Numbered from the stretch's first letter, positions 53,715 through 62,930 are shown. The stretch is DNA of 64,000 bases from Aquimarina latercula DSM 2041 (GCF_000430645.1 NZ_AUMK01000015.1:62001-126000), one strand, 5' to 3'. The notes: generated by a model not told the origin, from the letters alone. Numbers and translations: made by a program.

Positions 53715-55007
53715 ATGAATGAAGATTTTCTACATTATATCTGGAAATACAAAAAAATCAATTTTTCGAATCTAAAAACTACTGATAATCAATCTTTAGT
53801 GCTTCTTAGGGTTGGAGATCATAATCAATTGAATTCTGGGCCAGATTTTTTTAATGCACAATTAATAATTAATGATCAGAAATGGGCAGGAAATTTAGAG
53901 ATTCATATAAAGTCTAGTGATTGGTATGTGCATCATCATGAGATAGATCCGGCATACGATAATGTTATATTGCATGTGGTATGGAATGATGATATCGAAG
54001 TTTTTAGAAACGATAATTCTCGCTTACCTACTTTGCAACTTAAAGATTATGTAGGTACATCTTTACTTATTCAGTATCAAAAAATTTTTCAGAATAAAAC
54101 TACCAACTGGATTCAGTGCGAGAAACAACTTCCAGAAGTGTCAAGTTTTACAATTTCTAATTGGCAAGAAAGATTATATATAGAACGTTTGGAGTATAAG
54201 TCATCCCAAATTAGAGAATTATTAAAAAAATCATCAAACGATTGGGAAGAGGTGCTTTTTAAGTTATTAGCAAAAAATTTTGGGTTAAAAGTTAATGGTG
54301 ATGCATTTTTAAGTCTAGCTAATTCATTTGGGTTCCCTTGTTTAAGGAAATGTAGTACAAATGTAGAACAATTAGAAGCGCTATTTTTTGGACAAGCTAA
54401 TTTGCTAGATGTAGACTCTAGTGTTCCATATGTACAGAAGCTTTTAAAACAGTATGCCTTTTTGAAAAATAAATTTAAATTACAAAATAAAGGAGTGATA
54501 CCTTTTAAGTTTTTTAGATTAAGACCTTCTAATTTTCCTACAATTCGAATATCTCAATTAGCAAGTCTTTATTTTAAAAATAACCAACTTTTTAGTGAGG
54601 TTATGAGTATGAATAATCTCGATATGTTTTATGAACTATTTGATGTAAGTGCGAGTGAGTTCTGGGAAACGCATTATACTTTTGATAAGGAATCCAGTTC
54701 GAGAGGTAAAAAAATAACAAAGTCATTTATAAACTTGATTTTGATAAATACGATTATTCCTTTGAAATTTTTATATGCTAGGGATATTGGAAAAGATGTA
54801 GAAGAGGAAATATTTGGATTAATGTCACAATTACCTTGTGAAAAGAATAATATTACGAATCATTTTATTGATTTGGGAGTGCGTATGGATGATGCATTAC
54901 ATTCACAATCTATGATTGAACTTAAAAACAATTATTGTGATAAAAAAGCTTGTTTAAAATGTTCCATAGGTAATTATTTATTGAATAGAGAAGGTAGTTT
55001 AGGATAA
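53715..55007 (+). CDS. DUF2851 family protein
   Basis: ATG at 53715 begins MNEDFLHYIWKYKKINFSN, the conserved start; an ATG five codons earlier is possible. About 430 residues. The conserved N-terminal block (GDHNQLNSGPDFFNAQLIIN and NLEIHIKSSDWYVHHHE) is typical of DUF2851, a Bacteroidota/Chlorobi family of unknown function whose fold resembles restriction-type nucleases. A late Cys pair CLKCSIGNYLLNR ends the protein. First gene of an operon with pspC-like and K+ channel genes 17 bp and 2 bp apart. Confidence 0.85.
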   Translation: MNEDFLHYIWKYKKINFSNLKTTDNQSLVLLRVGDHNQLNSGPDFFNAQLIINDQKWAGNLEIHIKSSDWYVHHHEIDPAYDNVILHVVWNDDIEVFRNDNSRLPTLQLKDYVGTSLLIQYQKIFQNKTTNWIQCEKQLPEVSSFTISNWQERLYIERLEYKSSQIRELLKKSSNDWEEVLFKLLAKNFGLKVNGDAFLSLANSFGFPCLRKCSTNVEQLEALFFGQANLLDVDSSVPYVQKLLKQYAFLKNKFKLQNKGVIPFKFFRLRPSNFPTIRISQLASLYFKNNQLFSEVMSMNNLDMFYELFDVSASEFWETHYTFDKESSSRGKKITKSFINLILINTIIPLKFLYARDIGKDVEEEIFGLMSQLPCEKNNITNHFIDLGVRMDDALHSQSMIELKNNYCDKKACLKCSIGNYLLNREGSLG

Positions 55008-55024
55008 TATAATTATTTTGCATT

Positions 55025-55246
55025 ATGCTTTATAATTTAAGACATTTTTTGGAGCGCAATGGATTTTATGTTTCCAGTAGGCTTGCAGACAGGTTAGGAA
55101 TGCGTGCTAAAAATGTACGCTTGTTCTTTATTTATTTAACCTTTGCTACGGCAGGATTAGGGTTTGTGATTTATCTTAATATGGCCTTTTGGTTAAAATT
55201 AAAGGATTTGGTGTATACTAAAAGAACTTCAGTTTTTGATTTATAA
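55025..55246 (+). CDS. Short PspC-like membrane protein
   Basis: 73 residues: FLERNGFYVSSRLADRLGMRAK (about 9-30, split by the first turn) is the PspC N-terminal box, followed by one membrane helix (about 35-58). Full PspC proteins are about 110 residues; this is the short form common in Flavobacteriia. PspC senses inner-membrane stress in the Psp response. Here it sits between DUF2851 and a K+ channel, a different context from pspABC. Stop and next ATG are 2 bp apart, so coupling is likely. Confidence 0.82.
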   Translation: MLYNLRHFLERNGFYVSSRLADRLGMRAKNVRLFFIYLTFATAGLGFVIYLNMAFWLKLKDLVYTKRTSVFDL

Positions 55247-55248
55247 GT

Positions 55249-56256
55249 ATGTTAAAGCGATTTGGGTCTAAAATATATATAGCCTTAGCTTTACTAATTA
55301 CTGTAGTTGCGGTAGGAGTAATAGGTTTCCGTTTTTTTTCCGATTATTCTTGGATCGATGCCTTGTACATGACCGTTATTACAATGTCTACTGTAGGGTT
55401 CGGAGAAGTAGAACCACTAGATGATACAGCAAAGTTATTTACGGTTTTTTTAATAACAACAAGTGCAATAATTTTAGGATATTCCTTATCCGTAATAACA
55501 GAATATATTGTAGGGAAAAGTGATCCTCAAAGAGTACAACATCGAAAACTGCAAAAAATGATGAACAAACTAGAAAATCATATCATTATTGTCGGCTATG
55601 GTCGAAATGGTAAACAAGCTGCAGATAAACTGTTGGCATATAATAAGCCTTTTATTATTATAGAAAATGACAAGGCAGTAATCGAAAAATATCAAAGTGA
55701 TGAGCTTTTTTTTCTAGAAGGAAATGCCACAGAAGATAATGTATTAATAGACGCTAAAATAAAAGAAGCCTTTTGTTTAATCTGTACCTTACCAGAAGAT
55801 GCTGATAATTTATTTATAGTGTTATCCGCAAGACAAATTAACAGGGACCTTAAAATTATTAGTAGAGCATCACAAGATGCTTCTTATAAGAAAATAAGAT
55901 TGGCAGGAGCAGATAATGTGATTATGCCAGATAGAATCGGAGGAGATCATATGGCTTCTTTAGTTGTGGTGCCGGATTTAATCGAATTTTTAGATAATTT
56001 ATCAATAGTTGGTAAGCGATCTATAAATATAGAAGAGGTTTCTTTTGAAGATTTGTTTGATGATAAAAAAGAGAGAACTATTCGTGAGATTGCTATGCGA
56101 TCAAGGACAGGATGTACTATCATAGGTTATAAGTCTCCTGAAGGCGAATATATTGTAAACCCAGAAGCTGATACCATTTTAAAGCCAGGTTCTAAAGTTG
56201 TTGTCCTAGGAAGACCTGAGCAGGTAAATCAATTGAATAAAGAATTTAATATTTAG
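55249..56256 (+). CDS. Two-helix K+ channel with RCK (TrkA-N/TrkA-C) domains
   Basis: 335 residues. Helix (about 10-30), pore helix and selectivity filter TMSTVGFGE (about 46-54), second helix (about 65-88), then cytosolic TrkA-N with the Rossmann loop IVGYGRNGKQAAD (about 114-126) and TrkA-C (about 255-335). The filter TVGFGE is the K+ form (T-V-G-F/Y-G). This is the MthK/KefC-like ligand-gated channel type. Coupled to the PspC-like gene 2 bp upstream, so both probably respond to membrane or osmotic stress. Confidence 0.9.
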   Translation: MLKRFGSKIYIALALLITVVAVGVIGFRFFSDYSWIDALYMTVITMSTVGFGEVEPLDDTAKLFTVFLITTSAIILGYSLSVITEYIVGKSDPQRVQHRKLQKMMNKLENHIIIVGYGRNGKQAADKLLAYNKPFIIIENDKAVIEKYQSDELFFLEGNATEDNVLIDAKIKEAFCLICTLPEDADNLFIVLSARQINRDLKIISRASQDASYKKIRLAGADNVIMPDRIGGDHMASLVVVPDLIEFLDNLSIVGKRSINIEEVSFEDLFDDKKERTIREIAMRSRTGCTIIGYKSPEGEYIVNPEADTILKPGSKVVVLGRPEQVNQLNKEFNI

Positions 56257-56355
56257 ATTAGCATAAAAGATTTAATCGTTAAATTATTGTAAACAATGGT
56301 TTTTTTTAGCATCTTGCTCACTTCTAAAAAACTAAATTCAATTAACTCACACATT

Positions 56356-57930
56356 ATGAAGAGAATTCTTCTTTCAATTTTAGCACTCACAATCCCATTT
56401 TTAACATTTGCGCAGGAGACTGCAGAAAAAGGTTTAGATGAAACAATAAATGAGGTATTTGCGGATTATACAGGTTGGTTTGTTAACGCTATTTTTTATC
56501 AAATACCAATAACTGAAGGTGTTGGTATTCCATGGGTAGTAATAATGTTACTAGGGTTTGCAACTTTTTTTACATTCTATTTTAAGTTTATTAATATTGG
56601 AGGATTTGCAACAGCGATTAATGTGGTAAGAGGTAAGTACGATGAAATTGATGATCACGGTAAACCAGAAGATACTAATGTTAATGTTGTTGATGGTGAT
56701 ATAGTGGATACTATTAAAGATGAAAGTCAAGAAGGAGAAGTTTCTCATTTTCAAGCGCTAACAGCTGCATTGTCTGGTACAGTTGGTTTAGGGAATATAG
56801 CAGGTGTAGCAATAGCTATTACGATAGGTGGACCAGGTGCTACGTTTTGGATGATTGTGGCTGGTTTATTAGGAATGACTTCTAAATTTGCAGAATGTAC
56901 ATTAGGGGTTAAGTATAGAGACGTTGGAGAAGATGGAACGGTATATGGTGGTCCAATGTACTATCTTAAAAAAGGTTTATCAGAAAAAGGTGCCGCTGGA
57001 TTAGGAAAAGTTTTGGCAGTACTTTTTGCTATATTTTGTATTGGTGGTTCTTTTGGTGGAGGAAATATGTTCCAAAGTAATCAGGCTGCACAAATTTTTA
57101 ATGAAATTGCTGGTTTTGATGGAAGTAGTTCAGGATTAATATTCGGAATTGTAATGGCTATATTTGTTGGTATAGTGATTATTGGAGGGTTGAAAAGAAT
57201 TGCTTCGGTTACAGAAAAAGTGGTTCCTTTTATGGTTGGAATCTATCTGTTAGCTGCGTTTGTAGTAATTGGGATGAACTTCAGTGAAATTGGGAGTGCA
57301 TTTGCTGCTATTTTTAATGGAGCATTTGCTCCAGATGGAGTTGTTGGAGGTTTTGTTGGAGTTTTGATTCAAGGATTTAGAAGAGCGGCTTTTTCTAATG
57401 AAGCAGGAGTCGGAAGTGCAGCAATAGCTCATAGCGCAGTAAAAACAAATTATGCTGCTAGTGAAGGTATAGTAGCTTTGTTAGAACCATTTATTGATAC
57501 TGTAGTTGTTTGTACTATTACTGCATTAGTAATTGTTATAACAGGTAATTATTTAGATCCAGGTGCAGCTTCAGGAGTTCAACTTACTTCTAATGCCTTT
57601 GCAAGTGCCATTCCTTGGTTTCCTTATGTATTAACTATTGCTGTTGTATTGTTTGCTTTTTCCACTATGATTTCTTGGTCTTATTATGGATTACAATCTT
57701 GGTTGTTCTTATTTGGAAAAACCAAAAGGAATATAATGACTTATAAAATAGTATTTTGTTTGTTTACAGTTCTTGGCGCTTCTATAAGTCTTGGTGCAGT
57801 TACAGATTTTTCTGATGCAATGATTTTTGCAATGGCTGTCCCTAACTTAATAGGAGTTTCTTTATTATTGCCTAGAGTAAGAGAAGAATTGAAAAAGTAT
57901 AGAGATGCTATAAAAGCTTCTAAAAATTAA
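56356..57930 (+). CDS. Alanine/glycine:cation symporter (AGCS family)
   Basis: ATG at 56356 chosen: it opens a signal-like MKRILLSILALTIPFLTFAQ; an upstream ATG at 56296 adds 20 unlikely residues. 524 residues, about 10 helices. AGCS motif ALSGTVGLGNIAGVAIAI (about 138-155) and GGLKRIASVTEKVVPFM (about 275-291) with AAFSNEAGVGSAAIAHSA (about 350-367). Sodium- or proton-driven alanine/glycine uptake. A removable signal peptide on this family is frequent in Bacteroidota. Monocistronic. Confidence 0.92.
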   Translation: MKRILLSILALTIPFLTFAQETAEKGLDETINEVFADYTGWFVNAIFYQIPITEGVGIPWVVIMLLGFATFFTFYFKFINIGGFATAINVVRGKYDEIDDHGKPEDTNVNVVDGDIVDTIKDESQEGEVSHFQALTAALSGTVGLGNIAGVAIAITIGGPGATFWMIVAGLLGMTSKFAECTLGVKYRDVGEDGTVYGGPMYYLKKGLSEKGAAGLGKVLAVLFAIFCIGGSFGGGNMFQSNQAAQIFNEIAGFDGSSSGLIFGIVMAIFVGIVIIGGLKRIASVTEKVVPFMVGIYLLAAFVVIGMNFSEIGSAFAAIFNGAFAPDGVVGGFVGVLIQGFRRAAFSNEAGVGSAAIAHSAVKTNYAASEGIVALLEPFIDTVVVCTITALVIVITGNYLDPGAASGVQLTSNAFASAIPWFPYVLTIAVVLFAFSTMISWSYYGLQSWLFLFGKTKRNIMTYKIVFCLFTVLGASISLGAVTDFSDAMIFAMAVPNLIGVSLLLPRVREELKKYRDAIKASKN

Positions 57931-57950
57931 GATTTATTTATCGTCTTAAC

Positions 57951-58823
57951 ATGAAAAATACTGAATCCCATTTCGAGATACACAGACGTTTCCGAAATGG
58001 GATTCTTCTTTTAGCACTATTAATGTTCTTTTTAATAGGAGTGTTGTATTTTTTTCCTAACACTATAAGTAGTGAGGACAACTTTGTAGCTTATACAGAA
58101 TATCAGGTACAGATAGATTCATTGAAAAAGGAAGCACTTAAAAAGAAAAAGGAGTATAAATTAAAGCAGTTTAATCCAAATTTCATAACGGATTATAAAG
58201 GATACGTTTTGGGAATGACGACAGGTGAATTGGATAAACTTTATGCATATCGAAAAAAAGATAAATGGATAAATTCTGTATCAGATTTTAAAAGGGTTAC
58301 TGGGGTTTCTGATTCATTATTAGCAGTAATTTCACCTTTATTTAAATTTCCTGATTGGGTACAAAATTCTAAAAAATCAAAACCTTATAATAATGTACGA
58401 TATCCTATAAAATCTTTTGCTCAAAAAGAGGATCTTAATGGTGTTACTTCTAAGGAATTTCAAGATATTATTGGTGTGCCCGATTTTATTGCAGAGAGGA
58501 TTATAAAATGTAGAGATAGATTAGGTGGCTTTATAAGCGATGTACAGCTTAAAGATGTTGAAGGCTTGTATGATAATCAGCGTAAAAAAATTCTATCTCT
58601 ATATACTGTTAAAGAAATAAGAAGATTTGAAAAGATTAATATTAATAATGCTTCAGTAAAGGAATTAATGGAAGTTCCTTATTTTGATTTTGAGACTGCG
58701 TTAGAAATTAAAGATTTTATAGATGCACATCAAGGGATTTCTAATTTTGAAGAATTAGGAAAAATTGAGGGTTTTTCTTTAGAAAAAATAGATAGAATAG
58801 CATTATATTTGGAATTAAATTAA
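57951..58823 (+). CDS. Helix-hairpin-helix membrane protein (ComEA-like)
   Basis: 290 residues. One membrane helix at about 17-36 (GILLLALLMFFLIGVLYFF) and several HhH units in the rest: YGYVLGM-type GYVLGMTTGELDKLYAYRKK near 84-103, FQDIIGVPDFIAERIIKCRD (about 168-187), INNASVKELMEVPYFDFETA (about 227-246). Such ComEA/YbaV-type proteins bind DNA in competence, but many Bacteroidota homologues lack a competence context. 21 bp after the symporter gene, same strand. Confidence 0.82.
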   Translation: MKNTESHFEIHRRFRNGILLLALLMFFLIGVLYFFPNTISSEDNFVAYTEYQVQIDSLKKEALKKKKEYKLKQFNPNFITDYKGYVLGMTTGELDKLYAYRKKDKWINSVSDFKRVTGVSDSLLAVISPLFKFPDWVQNSKKSKPYNNVRYPIKSFAQKEDLNGVTSKEFQDIIGVPDFIAERIIKCRDRLGGFISDVQLKDVEGLYDNQRKKILSLYTVKEIRRFEKININNASVKELMEVPYFDFETALEIKDFIDAHQGISNFEELGKIEGFSLEKIDRIALYLELN

Positions 58824-58939
58824 AAATCGGAAAAAATTACCGTGATTATTGATAATATGTAAATTCTTAGAAGAGTTTTTTATGTTTTTATTTATGGTAA
58901 TATGTTAGCTATATAAATCAAAGTTATCATTTAAACAAC

Positions 58940-60103
58940 ATGTATTTTACAGAAGAGCACGAATTATTTAGAGAAAGTCTAAAAGATTTTTTACAAAAAG
59001 AAGTAGTCCCACATATAGAAAAGTGGGAAAAGACTGGTGATATTGAACGTTTCATTTGGGAGAAGTTTGGCGAAATGGGTTATTTTGGGATAGCTTATCC
59101 AGAGGAATATGGAGGATTGGGACTAGATCTTTTTTATACCGTAATATTTTTAGAAGAGTTACAGAAAATAAATTCTGGCGGTTTTGCTGCGGCTATGTGG
59201 GCACATGTTTATTTGGCAATGACTCATGTAAATAAAGAAGGAGATCATAGAATTAAAGAAGAATATCTTAGGTCTAGTATTTCTGGAGAAAAAATAGGAT
59301 GCCTATGTATTTCCGAACCATTTGGTGGTTCTGATGTCGCGGGTATGAGGACTACTGCGGTAAAAGAAGGAGATTCTTATGTTATTAATGGCTCTAAAAC
59401 ATTTATTACCAATGGAGTTTATAGTGATTATCTTATAGTAGCTGCTAAGACTACTCCAGAACTTGGTAATAAAGGGATTAGTATTTTTATAATGGATAGA
59501 GAAACTCCGGGTATTTCTGCTACTAAATTAGATAAATTAGGTTGGAGAGCATCCGATACTGGGGAGATAGCTTTTGATAATGTTAAAATACCTGGAAATA
59601 ACTTGATGGGAGAAGAGAACAAAGGTTTCTCATATATTATGCAGCATTTTGCATTAGAAAGATTGATAATGGGTATCAATGCTCATGCAAGAGCCGAATA
59701 TGCTTTAGATTATGCAATCAAGTATATGAGCGAAAGAGAAGCTTTTGGGAAAACAATCGATAAGTTTCAAGCTCTTCGTCACTCAGTAGCTGATATGGCT
59801 AGTGAATTAGAAATGTGTAAAGAGTTTAATTATTCTATAGCTAAAAGATTAAATGATGGGCAGTATGTGGTAAAAGAAGCAAGTATGTCTAAGTTAATGT
59901 CGACAAAAATAGCTGATGAGGTGATTTATAAATGTCTACAATTATTAGGAGGATATGGTTATATGGAAGAATATCCATTAGCAAGACTTTTTAGAGATAG
60001 CCGATTGGGACCAATAGGAGGAGGTACTTCTGAAATTTTAAGAGAGATTATCGCCAAAATGGTAATCGACAAGAAAGAATACAAACCAGCTGTGAAATCA
60101 TAA
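58940..60103 (+). CDS. Acyl-CoA dehydrogenase
   Basis: 387 residues, flavin-dependent. N-terminal helix domain, FAD-binding middle with SEPFGGSDVAGMRTTA (about 124-139) and INGSKTFITNGVYSDY, C-terminal helices ending GGYGYMEEYPLARLFRDSRL. In many family members the catalytic base is the Glu in a late EGTSEI; here that position reads GGGTSEI (about 356-362), so the base is probably the Glu in FALERLIMG (about 237-245), as in the long-chain/isovaleryl type. Beta-oxidation in the cytosol. A strong terminator follows. A decayed copy of its 3' end lies at 62736-62822. Confidence 0.93.
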   Translation: MYFTEEHELFRESLKDFLQKEVVPHIEKWEKTGDIERFIWEKFGEMGYFGIAYPEEYGGLGLDLFYTVIFLEELQKINSGGFAAAMWAHVYLAMTHVNKEGDHRIKEEYLRSSISGEKIGCLCISEPFGGSDVAGMRTTAVKEGDSYVINGSKTFITNGVYSDYLIVAAKTTPELGNKGISIFIMDRETPGISATKLDKLGWRASDTGEIAFDNVKIPGNNLMGEENKGFSYIMQHFALERLIMGINAHARAEYALDYAIKYMSEREAFGKTIDKFQALRHSVADMASELEMCKEFNYSIAKRLNDGQYVVKEASMSKLMSTKIADEVIYKCLQLLGGYGYMEEYPLARLFRDSRLGPIGGGTSEILREIIAKMVIDKKEYKPAVKS

Positions 60104-60113
60104 TTATAGGTTG

Positions 60114-60155
60114 CTTTTTTGGCGAAAATTGTTTTTAATTTGCCAAAATGGTAAT
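60114..60155 (+). repeat. Dyad and 14-bp copy of the dehydrogenase 3' end
   Basis: GCCAAAATGGTAAT at 60142-60155 is identical to 60053-60066 inside the acyl-CoA dehydrogenase gene; the similarity continues as AAGAAG. The copy forms a dyad with TTTTGGCGAAAATT before it. It may be a small duplication of the gene's end. Confidence 0.45.
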
Positions 60156-60189
60156 TATAAGAAGATGTTTCGCTTGCTTATAAAATTTT

Positions 60190-60240
60190 AAAAGGCTTTT
60201 TATATGTCTATAAACTTAAGACATATAAAAAGCCTTTTTT
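60190..60240 (+). terminator. Long perfect terminator after the dehydrogenase
   Basis: 20-bp perfect stem (first arm AAAAGGCTTTTTATATGTCT) with a 9-nt loop and final T-run. It lies about 85 bp after the acyl-CoA dehydrogenase stop and insulates the downstream cytolysin gene. Confidence 0.9.
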
Positions 60241-60543
60241 CTTCTTATTGTCTAGCTAGTGTTTATATGAAATAGTACAAGTTTTTTAATCAAAAGAAGG
60301 ATTGATAATTTTTTTTACTTCCAAATGTAAATTGGATCAATATACACCAACTTGTAAACTTTATCCCTGATATAGATACGATAATCCTAAATCAGTAGAG
60401 GTATTATAGTATTCCCTTTAACCGTTTTTTTTTTCCTTCTAAACGCTTTTTTTTCGTCTTCATCTTACTTCTTTTTTTTTGCAGCGTACTGCGGTTGTAG
60501 TATTGCGTCACAAATCATTTATTTAAAAATATTTTAATTAATT
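60241..60543 (+). promoter_or_regulatory. Leader region of the cytolysin gene with a pyrimidine tract
   Basis: About 300 bp between the terminator and the cytolysin start. The part at 60425-60480 is almost only T and C with three T-runs, followed by GCAGCGTACTGC, a 4-bp hairpin. No clear TAnnTTTG element is seen, so the promoter is not located. Confidence 0.4.
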
Positions 60544-62523
60544 ATGAAAAAGCTAATAACACTTTTTATTAAACTCAACACATTGTTTTTTTTATGTCTC
60601 ACTTTTGGGTGTAGTAATGATGATTCATCTGATGAAGAAAACTCGATTGTTGGAGAAGAACCTTTGACATATGAAGATGTGTTTTCTGTCGGAAACGAGA
60701 TTCCTTCTTTTAATGAAGAAAGAATAGAGGAAGTTATATCTATAGAAGAAACTGCATTAGATGAGAGTAATGCAGATGGAACCACTTCGAGATTTATTTG
60801 CGTTACCGAAACTATAGATTTGAAGGATGGAACAGGAAAATTTAATTTATTTGATACAAATGCAGATGTAATATTTCCAGGTAATTTATTACAAGGAAAA
60901 ACTTTGTCCGAGCCTACGCCTTCTCCTATTGTAGTCGAAAGAGCAGGAGGAACTATTTCTATAAATATTAATAACGGAAATTTACAATCTTCTGTAGAAG
61001 TAGATGAGGTGAAACGAAGTACGATTCAAGATGCTATAAACCAAATTATCAGCACATCAGGAGAAGAAGCTCCAGCAAATTTTACAGTGGACATCGAGCA
61101 GGTAGAGTCTGAAGAGCAGTTGGCGATAGAATTAGGTATTAATGTACGTGCATTTAGAGTGAATGTTTCTAGCAATTTTAGTTTTAGCACAGAAAAAGAA
61201 TTTAATCGTACGTTAGTTAAATTAGACCAAAGTATGTATACAATGAGTTTTGATTTGCCTACCGAAATTGGGCAAATTTTTGGCGAAAGTGTTACTCCTG
61301 AAGATTTAGCACCATTTGTACAAGGTGATAATCCGGCAACTTTTATTTCCTCTGTAACTTTTGGACGTGTTTTTTACATGTTGATAGAATCGACTTCTTC
61401 TCGTCAAGAAATGGATGCAAGTATCAATGCGAGTTTTAGAGGTCTTGCGGTTAATGCTTCCGCTGGCTTGGATGTTTCTTCAGTTGAAAGCTTAAATGAC
61501 TTAAAAATAAAGGTAATTGCATATGGAGGGCCTTCTAGTGGTGCTTTTGAGTTGATTGGTGAAACCAATATTCGAGATATTGCTTCAGCATTAGGAGAAA
61601 CTTCTGATTTACGTTTTGCATTGCCGGTTTCTTATGTGGTAAGAAGCGTGGAACGACCTGATCAAATTGTTGGTGTAGATTTAGCTACAGAGTTCTGTAG
61701 AACTACTTGCGAATTAAAAGGGCAACTACCACTAAGAGCTTATCAAAATCTGGTTGATATTTTTGGTACCGATGATCGTATAGGAGCAGCTTTCAATATT
61801 AAAGATGCCGTCATAGGTGTTTATAATGAAGCAGGTGATAGATACGCTATTTATGACGCAGGATTAGCAGAAGTATTAGGAGTATTTGATCATAATGATC
61901 CTGATGGTCCATTAGGAGTTAGTGATTTGGATAACGTAGGGGCTGGTTTCAAACATACAGAAACTGATAAAGGATTTCCTGAAAACACTGTGATATTTAT
62001 TGATAATGGAGGGATTAGGTCACATCGGTTTTTTGTGAATGAAAATTTTGATATTAATGATACAAATCCAATTGGAGTTTATGCTTCCAATACTGAAAAT
62101 GTCGATACTATTTTAAGTACTTCTGATTCACCTTTCCCTTTTTCTGCAGAAGGTGTTTCGGCGGCTGCAGGATTACCTTCTAACTTGGCTGATGGTAATA
62201 GAATGACTTCTATTGTTTTTTCTGATGGGTCGCCAGAGTTTATGCAAAACCTTTTTTCCAGTAGTACAGCTATGGATAATGTAGAAACGCAAAATTTATC
62301 GGTATTACTAAAAAATGAAGGTAACGACAGTTTTAATAAAATAGGAGCTGCGGCTGTAATACGTTTTTTAGGAGGAGTAGAAGAGCTTTTGCTAATTAAT
62401 GAAGAAGGTGATCTTATGATGTATTTAAATGATTTGAATGCGAGGAGAAGAAATGTGTATAGAAGAATTAGAGAGGTTGATGATTTTGAAGCTGATTATT
62501 CAGGAGTTAGAGTACTGCAATAA
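60544..62523 (+). CDS. Thiol-activated cytolysin-like lipoprotein with a non-standard C-terminal domain
   Basis: 659 residues. Lipobox FGCS places the lipid Cys near 23. CDC core about 85-390: FPGNLLQGKTLSEPTPSP (about 111-128), SSVTFGRVFYMLIESTSS (about 268-285), KVIAYGGPSSGAFELIG (about 322-338) and a strand ending QIVGVDLATEF. These match domains 1-3 of cholesterol-dependent cytolysins. Domain 4, with its ECTGLAWEWWR undecapeptide and Thr-Leu pair, is absent; instead 390-659 holds a different domain with repeated D/N-rich strands (GVFDHNDPDGPLGVSDLD, IFIDNGGIRSHRFF). Pore formation may therefore use a receptor other than cholesterol. Surface-anchored; function unproven. Confidence 0.87.
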   Translation: MKKLITLFIKLNTLFFLCLTFGCSNDDSSDEENSIVGEEPLTYEDVFSVGNEIPSFNEERIEEVISIEETALDESNADGTTSRFICVTETIDLKDGTGKFNLFDTNADVIFPGNLLQGKTLSEPTPSPIVVERAGGTISININNGNLQSSVEVDEVKRSTIQDAINQIISTSGEEAPANFTVDIEQVESEEQLAIELGINVRAFRVNVSSNFSFSTEKEFNRTLVKLDQSMYTMSFDLPTEIGQIFGESVTPEDLAPFVQGDNPATFISSVTFGRVFYMLIESTSSRQEMDASINASFRGLAVNASAGLDVSSVESLNDLKIKVIAYGGPSSGAFELIGETNIRDIASALGETSDLRFALPVSYVVRSVERPDQIVGVDLATEFCRTTCELKGQLPLRAYQNLVDIFGTDDRIGAAFNIKDAVIGVYNEAGDRYAIYDAGLAEVLGVFDHNDPDGPLGVSDLDNVGAGFKHTETDKGFPENTVIFIDNGGIRSHRFFVNENFDINDTNPIGVYASNTENVDTILSTSDSPFPFSAEGVSAAAGLPSNLADGNRMTSIVFSDGSPEFMQNLFSSSTAMDNVETQNLSVLLKNEGNDSFNKIGAAAVIRFLGGVEELLLINEEGDLMMYLNDLNARRRNVYRRIREVDDFEADYSGVRVLQ

Positions 62524-62615
62524 TAGTTTGTTGAGTATTATGTCTCTGTAAATCTTACCTACTTATTTATAGTAATTGCCCTAAAACCCTTTCCCCAAGT
62601 TTACTTTTCATGACT

Positions 62616-62640
62616 CCCCGAAGGTTTTGCTTCGGGGTTT
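62616..62640 (+). terminator. Terminator after the cytolysin gene
   Basis: 8-bp stem CCCCGAAG / CTTCGGGG with loop GTTTTG, then TTT. 92 bp after the stop codon. The T-run is short, so it may be less efficient than the others here. Confidence 0.75.
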
Positions 62641-62735
62641 CTGATATATTTCTATTTTGAAAGTTTGAATTTTCTTTTTAAAATGAATAGCAAGGTAAAA
62701 CATAGGATTTGGATTTTATAACCCAAGACTAAAAT

Positions 62736-62822
62736 GAAACAATAGACGGAAAGACTTCCATAATCTTAAGAGAGATTATTGCCGAAATATTTCATCTATA
62801 CTGTTTAAAATCCTTGATCTAG
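62736..62822 (+). pseudogene. Decayed 3' end of an acyl-CoA dehydrogenase
   Basis: 62739-62788 matches 60011-60060 of the intact dehydrogenase at 38 of 50 positions, including TTAAGAGAGATTAT without change. The reading frame is kept: TIDGKTSIILREIIAEIF against PIGGGTSEILREIIAKMV, then stop at 62820. No start or upstream domain, so it is a remnant. Confidence 0.6.
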
Positions 62823-62930
62823 AGATGAAAATTAAGTCCGAACTGAGAATTTTCTTTTTATTGTCTTTACAAAATGACAATTTGCTACTTTTTAGCGCTC
62901 ATTTTTGAATACATGATAAAATTTTATTAA

